In this document: piece by piece, positions 38,066 through 46,240 of the stretch
Layout of the letters: each line of letters opens with the position of its first letter
How positions within the stretch are numbered: position 1 is the stretch's first letter
Assembly: GCA_001725155.1 (NCBI GenBank)
Contig: MEFP01000016.1
Span: 19,868 to 83,867, forward strand
Source: Lysobacteraceae bacterium SCN 69-320
GTDB lineage: Bacteria; Pseudomonadota; Gammaproteobacteria; Xanthomonadales; Rhodanobacteraceae
Direction: 5' to 3'
Length of the DNA: 64,000 bases
Notes under the pieces: generated by a model
The model's input: the letters and a program-made list of their open reading frames with translations, nothing else
The model's database searches: none
What the model was told of the DNA's origin: nothing
Made by a program: the position numbers and the translations under genes

Positions 38066-40462
38066 ATGCGCTTTCACTGGATTTCCGCGTTTCTGCTGAC
38101 CCTGGCCGCGCTGCCGGCTTCGGCCGCCAGCCCGTCGCCGGAAGTCGTCGTCGTACAGACCCGCGATCAGGCGCTGATCCAGCGCATGGCCGACCGCCTC
38201 GGCCACCTGCGCGTGGACCGCAAGAAAGGCACGGTCATGGCCGAGATCGAACCCGAGGATCTGGTCTGGCTGCGCACGCAGACGGCGGATCTCACGATCG
38301 ACAAGGACGCGACCGCGGCACTGCAGCAGCAGACCTCGGGCCGCTCGCTCAAGAGCATTCCGGGTTTCTCCTGCTATCGCACGGTCGAGGAAACGCTGTC
38401 CTCGATCGACGCGCTGGTCGCGGCGCATCCGAACCTCGCCAGCAAGATCGACATCGGCGATTCCTGGGAAAAAGTCACCGCCGGCGGCGATCCGGGCTAC
38501 GACCTCGTCGTGCTCAAGCTGACCAATTCCGCGGTCGCCGGGCCCAAGCCCAAGATGTTCGCGATGACCGCGATCCATGCGCGCGAATACACGACGGCCG
38601 AGCTCAACACACGCTTCGCCGAATGGCTGGTCAACGGCTACGGTGTGGATCCCGAAGCGACCTGGCTGCTCGACCACAACGAATTCCATCTGCTGCTGCA
38701 GTCCAATCCGGACGGCCGCAAGAAGGCCGAGACCGGCCTGTCCTGGCGCAAGAACACGAACACGGCCTACTGCGGCGCGACGAGCAATTCGCGCGGCGCC
38801 GATCTCAACCGCAATTTCCCGTTCCACTGGGGCGGCCCCGGCGCAAGCACCTCGGCCTGCAACGAGACCTATCGCGGCGCGAGCTCGGCGTCGGAACCGG
38901 AAACCCAGGCCGTCGTCGCCTACGTGCGCAGCATCTTCCCGGACCTGCGCCCCGACGACACCACGACGCCGGCGCCGGACACGACGCAGGGCGTGTTCTT
39001 CGACATCCACAGCTTCTCGCAGCTCGTGCTGTGGCCCTGGGGCGACACGACGACCCTGGCGCCGAATTCGGCCGCGCTGGAAATGCTCGGCCGCCGCGTC
39101 GCCTGGTTCAACGGCTACGACCCGCAGCAGTCGGTCGGCCTGTATGCGACCAGCGGCACCACGGACGACTCGGCCTACGGCCCCCTCGGCGTGCCGGCCT
39201 ATACGATCGAGCTCGGCGTCGCGTTCTTCGAGGACTGCGCGTCGTTCGAGAGCAGCACCTACCCGCACAACGTCGACGCGCTGCGCTATGCGGCGCGCAC
39301 GCTGTGGGCGCCGTACAAGCTGCCGTTCGGTCCCGACGCGGCGGAGATCAGCGCGACGCCGGACCTCGTCGTCGCCGGCGACACGGTGCGCGTCAGCGCG
39401 CGCGTCGACGATTCGCGCCTGAACCGTACGGCGCAGCCGCAGGCCGGCGCACCGCCGCCGCCGACCACGCAGAACGTCGCCTCGGCGCGCGCGTTCGTCG
39501 ACCTCCTGCCCTGGGAAAGCGGCGCCGTGGCGCGGGCCATGACCGCGAGCGACGGCAGCTTCAACAGCGGCAGCGAAGCGGTGCAGCTCGATCTCGACAC
39601 GACGGGCCTTTCCAGCGGCCGCCATCTGGTCTACGTGCAGGGTGTCGACACCGCCGGCGACGCCGGTCCGCCGAACGCCGTGTTCATCGAAGTCGCACAG
39701 GCCAACGAGATCGCGACGGTGCACGGCAGCGTACGCGACGCGACGACGAACGCACCGCTGGCCGCGACCATCAAGATCGGCACGAGCACGCAGCAGGCCG
39801 ATGCCTCAGGCAACTACACCAGGCGCCTGCGTGCCGGCACGTTCGACATCGAAGTCAGCGCGCCGGGCTACATGACCGAGCGCGCGACCGGCGTCACCCT
39901 GAGCGGCGGCGGCGACGTCGTGCGCAATTTCACGCTGACGCCGAACTGCACCGTGTTCAGCGACGATGTCGAAGGCACGAACCCGGGCTGGACCGCGCAG
40001 ACGCCCTGGGGCATCAGCTCCAGCGTCGCCGGCAACACGACCAAGGTCTGGACCGACAGCCCGGCCGGCAGCTACGCGAACAACGCGAACACCAGCCTGA
40101 CCTCGCCGCTCCTGAACCTGACCAACTACGACGAAGCCGTGCTGACCTTCGACCAGAAATGCGTGACCGAGTCCGGCTACGACTACGGCATCGTCGAGAT
40201 CAGCACCAACGCATCGGCGGGTTCGCCGACCTGGAGCGAAGTCGCGCGCTGCAGCGGCGAAACCGCCTGGCGCTCCACGCGCCTGGCGCTGCCGGCCGCG
40301 ACGAACCAGGGCGCCGTGAAACTGCGCTTCCGCCTGACCAGCGACAATAGCCAGAGCGCCGAAGGCTGGTCCATCGACAACGTCAAGGTCGCCGCCGGCG
40401 GCCAGGCCTGCCGCGCGATCAACAACGACGTGCTGTTCGCGAACGGGTTCGAAACGCCGTAA
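38066..40462 (+). CDS. Secreted M14 zinc carboxypeptidase with NGFE-type C-terminal tag
   Basis: The start at ATG 38066 (MRFHWISAFLLTLAAL) gives a signal peptide ending ASAAS and a 798-aa preprotein. The M14 domain (about residues 100-430) has zinc ligands in TAIHAREYTTAE (HxxE) and FFDIHSFSQLVLWPW, substrate arginine region GADLNRNFPFHW, and the catalytic glutamate in AYTIELGVAFFED. Next come a beta-sandwich segment, a carboxypeptidase regulatory-like domain (ATVHGSVRDATTNAPLAATIKIG), and a lectin/MAM-like beta domain. The end reads CRAINNDVLFANGFETP, a tag shared with another secreted protein here. Confidence 0.93.
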   Translation: MRFHWISAFLLTLAALPASAASPSPEVVVVQTRDQALIQRMADRLGHLRVDRKKGTVMAEIEPEDLVWLRTQTADLTIDKDATAALQQQTSGRSLKSIPGFSCYRTVEETLSSIDALVAAHPNLASKIDIGDSWEKVTAGGDPGYDLVVLKLTNSAVAGPKPKMFAMTAIHAREYTTAELNTRFAEWLVNGYGVDPEATWLLDHNEFHLLLQSNPDGRKKAETGLSWRKNTNTAYCGATSNSRGADLNRNFPFHWGGPGASTSACNETYRGASSASEPETQAVVAYVRSIFPDLRPDDTTTPAPDTTQGVFFDIHSFSQLVLWPWGDTTTLAPNSAALEMLGRRVAWFNGYDPQQSVGLYATSGTTDDSAYGPLGVPAYTIELGVAFFEDCASFESSTYPHNVDALRYAARTLWAPYKLPFGPDAAEISATPDLVVAGDTVRVSARVDDSRLNRTAQPQAGAPPPPTTQNVASARAFVDLLPWESGAVARAMTASDGSFNSGSEAVQLDLDTTGLSSGRHLVYVQGVDTAGDAGPPNAVFIEVAQANEIATVHGSVRDATTNAPLAATIKIGTSTQQADASGNYTRRLRAGTFDIEVSAPGYMTERATGVTLSGGGDVVRNFTLTPNCTVFSDDVEGTNPGWTAQTPWGISSSVAGNTTKVWTDSPAGSYANNANTSLTSPLLNLTNYDEAVLTFDQKCVTESGYDYGIVEISTNASAGSPTWSEVARCSGETAWRSTRLALPAATNQGAVKLRFRLTSDNSQSAEGWSIDNVKVAAGGQACRAINNDVLFANGFETP

Positions 40463-40515
40463 TCCGGGCGCAGTCGCCGCGCCGATGCGGCGACGCCGCT
40501 GCGCCCGCAACAGCA

Positions 40516-40546
40516 TCCCTCGCCCTGATCCGATCGGGGCGAGGGA
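40516..40546. terminator. Stem-loop between convergent genes
   Basis: TCCCTCGCCC and GGGCGAGGGA form a 10-bp stem with an 11-nt loop, about 55 nt after the carboxypeptidase stop and about 180 nt beyond the end of the convergent six-hairpin gene. It could serve both strands. Confidence 0.55.
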
Positions 40547-40728
40547 CTACCCGGAGAACCCGGCTACGACCCAGCCCGATCGGCGCATCGACGACCGGTG
40601 GCTTTTCACGTAAAGGGTCGGGCGTCGCAGCCACTCCGACGTCGTCCGCCTTTCGCCTGACGCGCAGGCAGCGAGCGCTGCGATGGCTCCGCACAAGATC
40701 GACGAAGCGACGGCGCGGTCGCAGCGGA

Positions 40729-42018
40729 TCAGCGCGGCGCGCGAAACGGATTCCGATTCAGCGCCGCGAGCGCTGCCCATGCCGTCGCACCCAGGTGCGG
40801 CCGGCGGTAGTAGTAGGCGTCCGCCGAGGTGCTGGCCGGACCGATCGCAAGGCCCGTCGTGATCTTCGCTTCGCGCGTCGCGAACACGTAGCCGTCCGGA
40901 CTGAACTGCGCGGCCACTTCGGCCAGGCTGCGCCGTGCCGCGTCGGTCTCGCCGGCGATGCGATACGCGAGCGCGGCCTGGGCCGTGCCTTCCAGCCATT
41001 CGCCGTCGCGGTCCTCGTTGAAATCGAATCCGTCGCCGACTGCATGCACGCGTTCGGCGTAGCGCATCGCGCGGCGCCATTCTTTCGGTGCGCCAGGCAG
41101 CATCGGCGCCCACCACTGCACGTCCAGCGCCGATGTCGCGCGGTTCGGCGTGCGGCCGTCGGGCAAGGTGCCGATCAGGAAATGGCCGCTGGCCGCATCC
41201 CACTGGCTGTCGAGAAATCGTCGCGCACGAGCTGCCTGGGCCTCCCACTCGCCGGCCGCCTTGGCGTCGGCCAGCCAGCCGAACACGGCGACGAGGTCGA
41301 TCGCATGCTCGCTGGACTTCCAGCCGAGCCTGACCGGCGCCGCGTCGAAACCGTCGACGCCGCCACTGAAACCGTCGTCAGGCTTCGTGCCGCTCGTGTT
41401 GGCAGTCACCCAGCCGGCGAGCTTCGCCGCGGCATCGCGCCAGCGCACCTCGCCGGTGTGCTCGTGCAGCGCCAGCAGCGCGAGTGCGGCCCAGGCGACA
41501 TTGCCCGTGGCCGTGCCCGACTGATAGGCATCCTCGACCCAGCGATCCTGCGCCGCGTCCCACCAGCCGTTGGCGAGCACGGCGTCCTCGACCGCGCCGG
41601 CGCGATAGGCATTGCGCAGACGCGTATCGCGCAGCGCGGCGCGTTCCAGCGCGGTGCCGATGCGCAGCGCTGCCTCCTGATGTCCGCAGGCCAGCAAGGC
41701 GATGACGGCGAGCGCGTTGTCGTAGGTGAAAGCCGCGGTGCGCAGCGCCGGCAGATCAGGGTTCGCATCGCCCTGCACCTCGTCGTAGCTGCGCAGCAGC
41801 AGCGGAGCCTTGCCGGGAATCGCATCGACGCGGCGTTTCATCGCGCCGCAGGCCTGCGTCGAAACCGTACGCGCGACCGTATCCAGCGACGCCGCCGGCT
41901 TGCCGGGCGCCGCCAGGACAGCCGGCGACACGGTTCCGAAACACAGCACGCTCAGCAGCGCCGCCGCCGCGGCGCGGACGTTGCCGCCCGCCGCCTTCCG
42001 GAAGCCGGCGCCGCGCAT
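40729..42018 (-). CDS. Secreted six-hairpin (alpha/alpha toroid)-type protein
   Basis: The start at ATG 42018, 2 nt after the ammonia-lyase stop, gives 429 aa with a signal peptide (LLSVLCFGTVSPAVLAAP). The body is built from repeated helical hairpins with aromatic/Gly motifs: RTAAFTYDNALAVIALLACG, GNVAWAALALLALHEHTGE, WKSSEHAIDLVAVFGWLAD, EDRDGEWLEGTAQAALAYRIAG. This looks like six-hairpin glycosidase-like proteins acting on polysaccharides, but no glycoside hydrolase family is assigned and the catalytic acid is uncertain. Tight coupling to the ammonia-lyase gene is unusual. Confidence 0.82.
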   Translation of the reverse strand: MRGAGFRKAAGGNVRAAAAALLSVLCFGTVSPAVLAAPGKPAASLDTVARTVSTQACGAMKRRVDAIPGKAPLLLRSYDEVQGDANPDLPALRTAAFTYDNALAVIALLACGHQEAALRIGTALERAALRDTRLRNAYRAGAVEDAVLANGWWDAAQDRWVEDAYQSGTATGNVAWAALALLALHEHTGEVRWRDAAAKLAGWVTANTSGTKPDDGFSGGVDGFDAAPVRLGWKSSEHAIDLVAVFGWLADAKAAGEWEAQAARARRFLDSQWDAASGHFLIGTLPDGRTPNRATSALDVQWWAPMLPGAPKEWRRAMRYAERVHAVGDGFDFNEDRDGEWLEGTAQAALAYRIAGETDAARRSLAEVAAQFSPDGYVFATREAKITTGLAIGPASTSADAYYYRRPHLGATAWAALAALNRNPFRAPR

Positions 42019-42020
42019 GC

Positions 42021-43922
42021 TCAGGCCTTGCGGCCGAGCAGCGCTCCGCTGCGCACGAGCGCGCAGACGCGCTGGACTTCGGCATCCATGGCGCGATCGC
42101 GCTGCATGAAGCCGACGACGTCGCGCACGCGGGCGAAGGCCTCGCGCACGGCGTCGCCGGCGCGGAATTCGCCGGCCTCGCGCAGCGCCTGCATCAGCGC
42201 GGCGACTTCGTCGCGGAACTGCGCGTGCTCGGCGTGTCCCTCCGCCGGCGCGCCCTGCACCTTGGCCGCGAACGCCGCGAGATCGCCGCGGTCGGCCAGC
42301 CGCCGCGCCGCGTTGAGCATGTCCTGGCGATATTCCAGCGCCTGCGCCGCGGTATAGACCTCCAGCGCGAGCACGTCGGACAGATCGTCGGTCATGTCGA
42401 GCACGTGGCGCGCCTCGTTGGCGCCCATGGACACATGGTCCTCGGCATTCGCGCTGGTCGGGATCGAATAGACGCTGGCCGGATGCGCGCGCGTGGCCAG
42501 GTCGTTGACCAGCGCCGCGGCCGTGTACTGCACGATCATGAAGCCCGAATCGGTCGCGTCCTCGTTGCCGATCAGGAACGCCGGCAGGCCGTCGTTGTTG
42601 GCCGGATCGACCAGTTTGTTCAGACGCCGCTCGGCGATCGAGGCCAGCACCGGAATGGCCGCCTTCAGGTAGCTCATCGCCAGCGCCAGCGGCATGCCGT
42701 GGAAATGGCCGGCGGAGACGACCTGATCCTCGATGACGGACGCATTTTCCATGTGCGGAAAAATCAGCGGATTGTCGGTGACCGCGTTGAGCTCGATGTC
42801 GATGACGCGGCAGGCCTGGCTCCAGGCATCGCGCACCGCACCGTGTACCTGCGGCGCGCAGCGCAGGCAGTAGGCGTCCTGCGGCTGGTGCTTCTTGCCG
42901 CCCTTGAACGGCAGGAAGCGCGCATAGAACGATTCCTTGCCGTGGCGCTGCGCCGGCGGCACATAGTCCCACGACAGATCGAAGCGCGCGGCCTGGTCCT
43001 GCACATGCGACCAGGAACTCGCGAGCCAGGTGCGGAAGCGCGGCACGAGGTGATACGGAATGTCGGCCAGGGTCGAGCCGGCCAGCAGGCGGCGCAGGTT
43101 CGCCGCCGACTGCACCTGACCCGGATGCGGGCGCAGCTGATGCACTTCGGGCTTGAGCGCGCCGGTGCGGCCGGCGAATGCATCCAGGGTCATCGCCGCG
43201 GCGAGATCGGCCACCTCCAGCAGATACTCCATGCGCGCGAGCGCGAGCGTCGCGGTCGCGAGCATCTGCGTCGTGCCGTTGTTCAACGCGAGACCTTCCT
43301 TGAACGACAGGCGCAGCGGCGCGAGGCCGGCGCGCGCGAGCGCTTCGGCGCCGGGCAGGCGCTGGCCGCCGACGAAGGCTTCGCCGCCGCCGAGCAGCAC
43401 GATGGCCAGGTGCGACAGCGGCGCGAGATCGCCGCTGGCGCCGACCGAACCCTTCTGCGGAATCACCGGGATCACATCGCGGTTCAGCAGTTCGGCGAGC
43501 GCCTGCAAGGTGCTCGCGCGGATGCCGGAATGGCCGCGCATCAGGGTGTTCACGCGGATCGCGAGCATCGCGCGCACCACCGGCGGCGCAAACGGTTCGC
43601 CGACGCAGACCGCATGCGTCACGACGAGGTTGTACTGCAGCTCCTCCATCAGCGTGCCGTCGTGGCGCTCCGGATTGCCGCCGGGCAGTTCGTCGCGCGC
43701 GCGGTGCGCGCCGAGCAGCTTGTCGGCGTTGCTGCCGAAGCCCGTCGTCACCCCATAGATGGGTTCGCCGCAGCTGACCTTGTCGGCGAGGAAATCGGCG
43801 GTCTGCTGCACACGGGCCAGCTGCGCCGCATCCAGCGCGATGCGGCGGCCGTCGTAGGCGATCGCGGCCACCTGGGCACGCGTCAGCGAGGAACCGTCGA
43901 GAATGATGGCGTCGTTGTTCAT
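42021..43922 (-). CDS. Long histidine/aromatic amino acid ammonia-lyase
   Basis: A MIO-dependent lyase of 633 aa, against about 510 for ordinary HutH. The MIO-forming triad is in GSVGASGDLAPLSH; other active-site blocks are YGVTTGFGSNAD, LNNGTTQML, QDAYCLRCAPQVHG and SANAEDHVSMG, whose glutamate favours histidine as substrate. The selectivity pair reads TH (VVTHAVCVG), where HAL usually has SH. An insert of about 50 residues (around TWLASSWSHVQDQAARFDLSW) and a C-terminal extension make up the extra length. ATG 43922 is chosen; the track start is TTG. No other hut gene is nearby. Confidence 0.9.
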   Translation of the reverse strand: MNNDAIILDGSSLTRAQVAAIAYDGRRIALDAAQLARVQQTADFLADKVSCGEPIYGVTTGFGSNADKLLGAHRARDELPGGNPERHDGTLMEELQYNLVVTHAVCVGEPFAPPVVRAMLAIRVNTLMRGHSGIRASTLQALAELLNRDVIPVIPQKGSVGASGDLAPLSHLAIVLLGGGEAFVGGQRLPGAEALARAGLAPLRLSFKEGLALNNGTTQMLATATLALARMEYLLEVADLAAAMTLDAFAGRTGALKPEVHQLRPHPGQVQSAANLRRLLAGSTLADIPYHLVPRFRTWLASSWSHVQDQAARFDLSWDYVPPAQRHGKESFYARFLPFKGGKKHQPQDAYCLRCAPQVHGAVRDAWSQACRVIDIELNAVTDNPLIFPHMENASVIEDQVVSAGHFHGMPLALAMSYLKAAIPVLASIAERRLNKLVDPANNDGLPAFLIGNEDATDSGFMIVQYTAAALVNDLATRAHPASVYSIPTSANAEDHVSMGANEARHVLDMTDDLSDVLALEVYTAAQALEYRQDMLNAARRLADRGDLAAFAAKVQGAPAEGHAEHAQFRDEVAALMQALREAGEFRAGDAVREAFARVRDVVGFMQRDRAMDAEVQRVCALVRSGALLGRKA

Positions 43923-44157
43923 GCGGATTTCCAACTGGGAACCATGAATGAGTCAGAGCCTGGCTCTGGAACGGAGCCCCCTTGCGTCAAGGGGGTGAAG
44001 AATGATCGTTGAGAACCGCAGGTTCTGATCGTTCTGAACGCCCGACGGGCCGGATCGGCCAAACGCTCGCATGGCGAGCGTTTGGCGGGGTTGTGGCGAC
44101 AAGCAGCAGGGCACAGGAGCGGCGTTGTGGACACTCGCTCGACCCTTTCCGGCCTCG
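43923..44157. other. Hairpin-rich leader between hisS and the ammonia-lyase
   Basis: Within 235 bp there are four stems: CAGAGCC/GGCTCTG (43954-43968), CCCCCTTG/CAAGGGGG (43977-43995), AGAACC/GGTTCT near 44013, and a 13-bp stem (44058-44086). The first three would lie in the 5' leader of the ammonia-lyase mRNA. A short frame ending MVPSWKSA overlaps the lyase start codon by 4 nt. Confidence 0.45.
44058..44086 (-). terminator. 13-bp stem-loop downstream of hisS
   Basis: GCCAAACGCTCGC and GCGAGCGTTTGGC pair perfectly over 13 bp with the loop ATG, 72 nt after the hisS stop. Lacking a U-tract, it is a likely hairpin terminator for hisS. Confidence 0.6.
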
Positions 44158-45531
44158 TCAGCCCATCGCCTGCGCCTGTTCGAGCTCCACGCGCAGCGCC
44201 TTGACCAGCTCGGCGCGCGCGACCTCGAATTGCTCGCGCCGGCGCAGGTCCTTGACGATGGCCGTGCCCTTGGCGATTTCGTCGCTGCCGACGACGACGG
44301 CGAACGCGATGCCGGCCTTCTCGGCGTACTTGAACTGCCGGGCGAGCTTGCCGGCTTCGAGCACGACTTCGGTATTGATGCCGGCCTGGCGCAGCTCGTT
44401 CGCGATCGCGAGATAGCGCGGCAGCTCGGCTTCATCCATCTGCGTGACGAGTACCTGCACCGTGCTCGCGCCGGTGCCGATCAGGCCGGCCTCGCGCAAC
44501 TGCCAGTACAGGCGCGTCGCGCCGATGGAAATGCCGACACCCGGCAGGTGCGACTTGGTGTAGTGGCCGGCCAGGTTCTCGTAGCGGCCGCCCGAGCAGA
44601 TCGAGCCGATCTGCGGGTGATCGGTCAGGTGCGTCTCGTAGACCGTGCCGGTGTAGTAGTCCAGACCGCGCGCGATCGACAGGTTCAGCGCGTAGAACTG
44701 TTCTGGAACGCCTAGCGCGCGGATCAATTCCAGTACCTCGCGCAGCTCGATGATGCCTTCGTTGAACGCCGCGCTGCCCTGCCCGAGCGCATCGAGCCGG
44801 GCCAAGGCATCGGCGTGGCCGGCCGAGCGCGTCTGCACGAAGTCGAGGATGCGCGCGACGTCGTCGGCCGTCAGGCCGAAGTCGCCGTCGCGCAGGGTCT
44901 GCGCGACCTTGTCCGCGCCGACTTTGTCGAGCTTGTCGATCTCGCGCAGGATCAACGCCTGGCGCTCCGCGTCGGCCTGGCCGAGATTCTCGAAGAAACC
45001 GCGCAGCAGCTTGCGGTTGTTGAGCTGGATCGTGAACGGGCCGATCTTCAGGTCGCGGAACACCTGATAGATCACGGCCGGCAGCTCGGCGTCGTAGCGG
45101 ATCGACAACGCGTCCTTGCCGATCACGTCGATGTCGCACTGGTAGAACTCGCGGAAGCGGCCGCGCTGCTGGCGCTCGCCGCGATAGACGCGCTGCATCT
45201 GGTAGCGGCGGAACGGGAAGTTGAGCTGGTGCTCGTGCTCGGCGACGTAGCGCGCGAGCGGCACGGTCAGGTCGAAGCGCAGCGCCATCTCAGGTGTGCC
45301 GCCCTTCTCCAGATTGCCGGTCGACTGCACGAAATAGACCTGGCGTTCGGTCTCGCCGCCTTCCTTGGTCAGCAGCACCTCGGTCAGCTCCATGACCGGC
45401 GTCTCCACCGGCAGGAAGCCGAAGCGCTCGAAGCTGCGGCGTATCGTGTCGAGCATGTCCTGGAACGCAATCTGATCCAGCGGCAGCAGTTCGAGCACGC
45501 CGGGCGGCGTGCGGGCGGCGGTCAATGCCAT
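44158..45531 (-). CDS. hisS: Histidyl-tRNA synthetase
   Basis: The start at ATG 45531 follows GAGGAATTCC, giving 457 aa; the longer frame in the track runs into the repeat array upstream. Class II motif 2 is in [30 protein letters not shown], the histidine-specific block is [16 protein letters not shown], and motif 3 is [30 protein letters not shown] is the HisRS signature loop. The C-terminal anticodon-binding domain starts near [12 protein letters not shown]. It is monocistronic and not part of the his operon. Confidence 0.97.
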   Translation of the reverse strand: MALTAARTPPGVLELLPLDQIAFQDMLDTIRRSFERFGFLPVETPVMELTEVLLTKEGGETERQVYFVQSTGNLEKGGTPEMALRFDLTVPLARYVAEHEHQLNFPFRRYQMQRVYRGERQQRGRFREFYQCDIDVIGKDALSIRYDAELPAVIYQVFRDLKIGPFTIQLNNRKLLRGFFENLGQADAERQALILREIDKLDKVGADKVAQTLRDGDFGLTADDVARILDFVQTRSAGHADALARLDALGQGSAAFNEGIIELREVLELIRALGVPEQFYALNLSIARGLDYYTGTVYETHLTDHPQIGSICSGGRYENLAGHYTKSHLPGVGISIGATRLYWQLREAGLIGTGASTVQVLVTQMDEAELPRYLAIANELRQAGINTEVVLEAGKLARQFKYAEKAGIAFAVVVGSDEIAKGTAIVKDLRRREQFEVARAELVKALRVELEQAQAMG

Positions 45532-45669
45532 GGAATTCCTCGGTACGTGGTGCGGGCCGGGCGCGAAGGGCGCATAGCCTAGCAGAAGGCCGCGAGCGGG
45601 CTCGGTCATGTAATAGCGGGTTGTTACTTGCCGGGAATGGGAATCGGGAATCGTCGAAACCGCACGGCG

Positions 45670-45896
45670 AAACCCATCCCCACCCATACCCTCCCCTTGA
45701 AGGGGAGGGTTTCACAGCGAACTGCCTTCAAGCCCTCTCCCTCAAGGGAAGATTTAAAAGCGATGCCTTCAAGCCCTCCCCTTCAAGGGAGGATTTCAAA
45801 GCGGACGCCTTCAGCCCTCCCCTTCAAGGGAGGATTTCAAAGCGGACGCCTTCAAGCCCTCCCCTTCAAGGGGAGGGTATGGGTGGGGATGGGGTT
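45670..45896. repeat. Palindromic repeat, tandem-expanded form
   Basis: The block begins with AAACCCATCCCCACCCATA and ends with TATGGGTGGGGATGGG, the two outer arms of the window's palindromic repeat. Between them are five core hairpins of the type CCCTCCCCTTCAAGGG(G)AGGG. The three inner ones are tandem units of 41-42 bp that share spacers like ATTTCAAAGCGGACGCCTTCAAG. It lies between the divergent hisS and rhlE genes, about 140 nt from hisS. Confidence 0.9.
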
Positions 45897-46240
45897 GCTT
45901 CGCACGATCGGGCAACAGCCAAAGCATCGCGCCGCAAGCTTCCAGCCCGGTTCCTACGATTCCCGGCCAAAACAAAGCAGCGCTCGCCAATCCCCGCCCA
46001 TTCCCGTATAGTCCGACGGTTCTCGTGCGGACTCCCCGGCTTCCCTACCGGATTTCTGGCGTGACGCAGCCGGCGCGATCCTGGCGCCCGCCACGTCTGC
46101 AGCTTTCTCTCTCCACCGGCTTCCACGACGACACGGCAAGGCCTCAAGCGCCCGCCGTCACCATTTCTACCTGCAGCGCGGATATATGGCCCTGGACGGC
46201 CGTTGGGAACGCTCTGGGTTTTCTGCTGAGGAGCAATCCC
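45897..46240. other. Non-coding leader region of rhlE
   Basis: About 340 bp between the repeat array and the helicase start. No credible ORF or clear promoter was found. A long 5' leader before a DEAD-box helicase would fit post-transcriptional or cold-related control, but nothing in the sequence proves it. Confidence 0.4.

Noticed and set aside
43919-44134. 71-aa minus-strand ORF overlapping the ammonia-lyase start by 4 nt
   Set aside because: It reads through hairpins and the hisS terminator and has no domain; only the idea of a short leader frame (MVPSWKSA) was kept as a weak note.
45661-45900. CRISPR-like array
   Set aside because: The units are short palindrome-containing tandem repeats with near-identical spacers and no cas genes, so this is a tandem repeat, not CRISPR.
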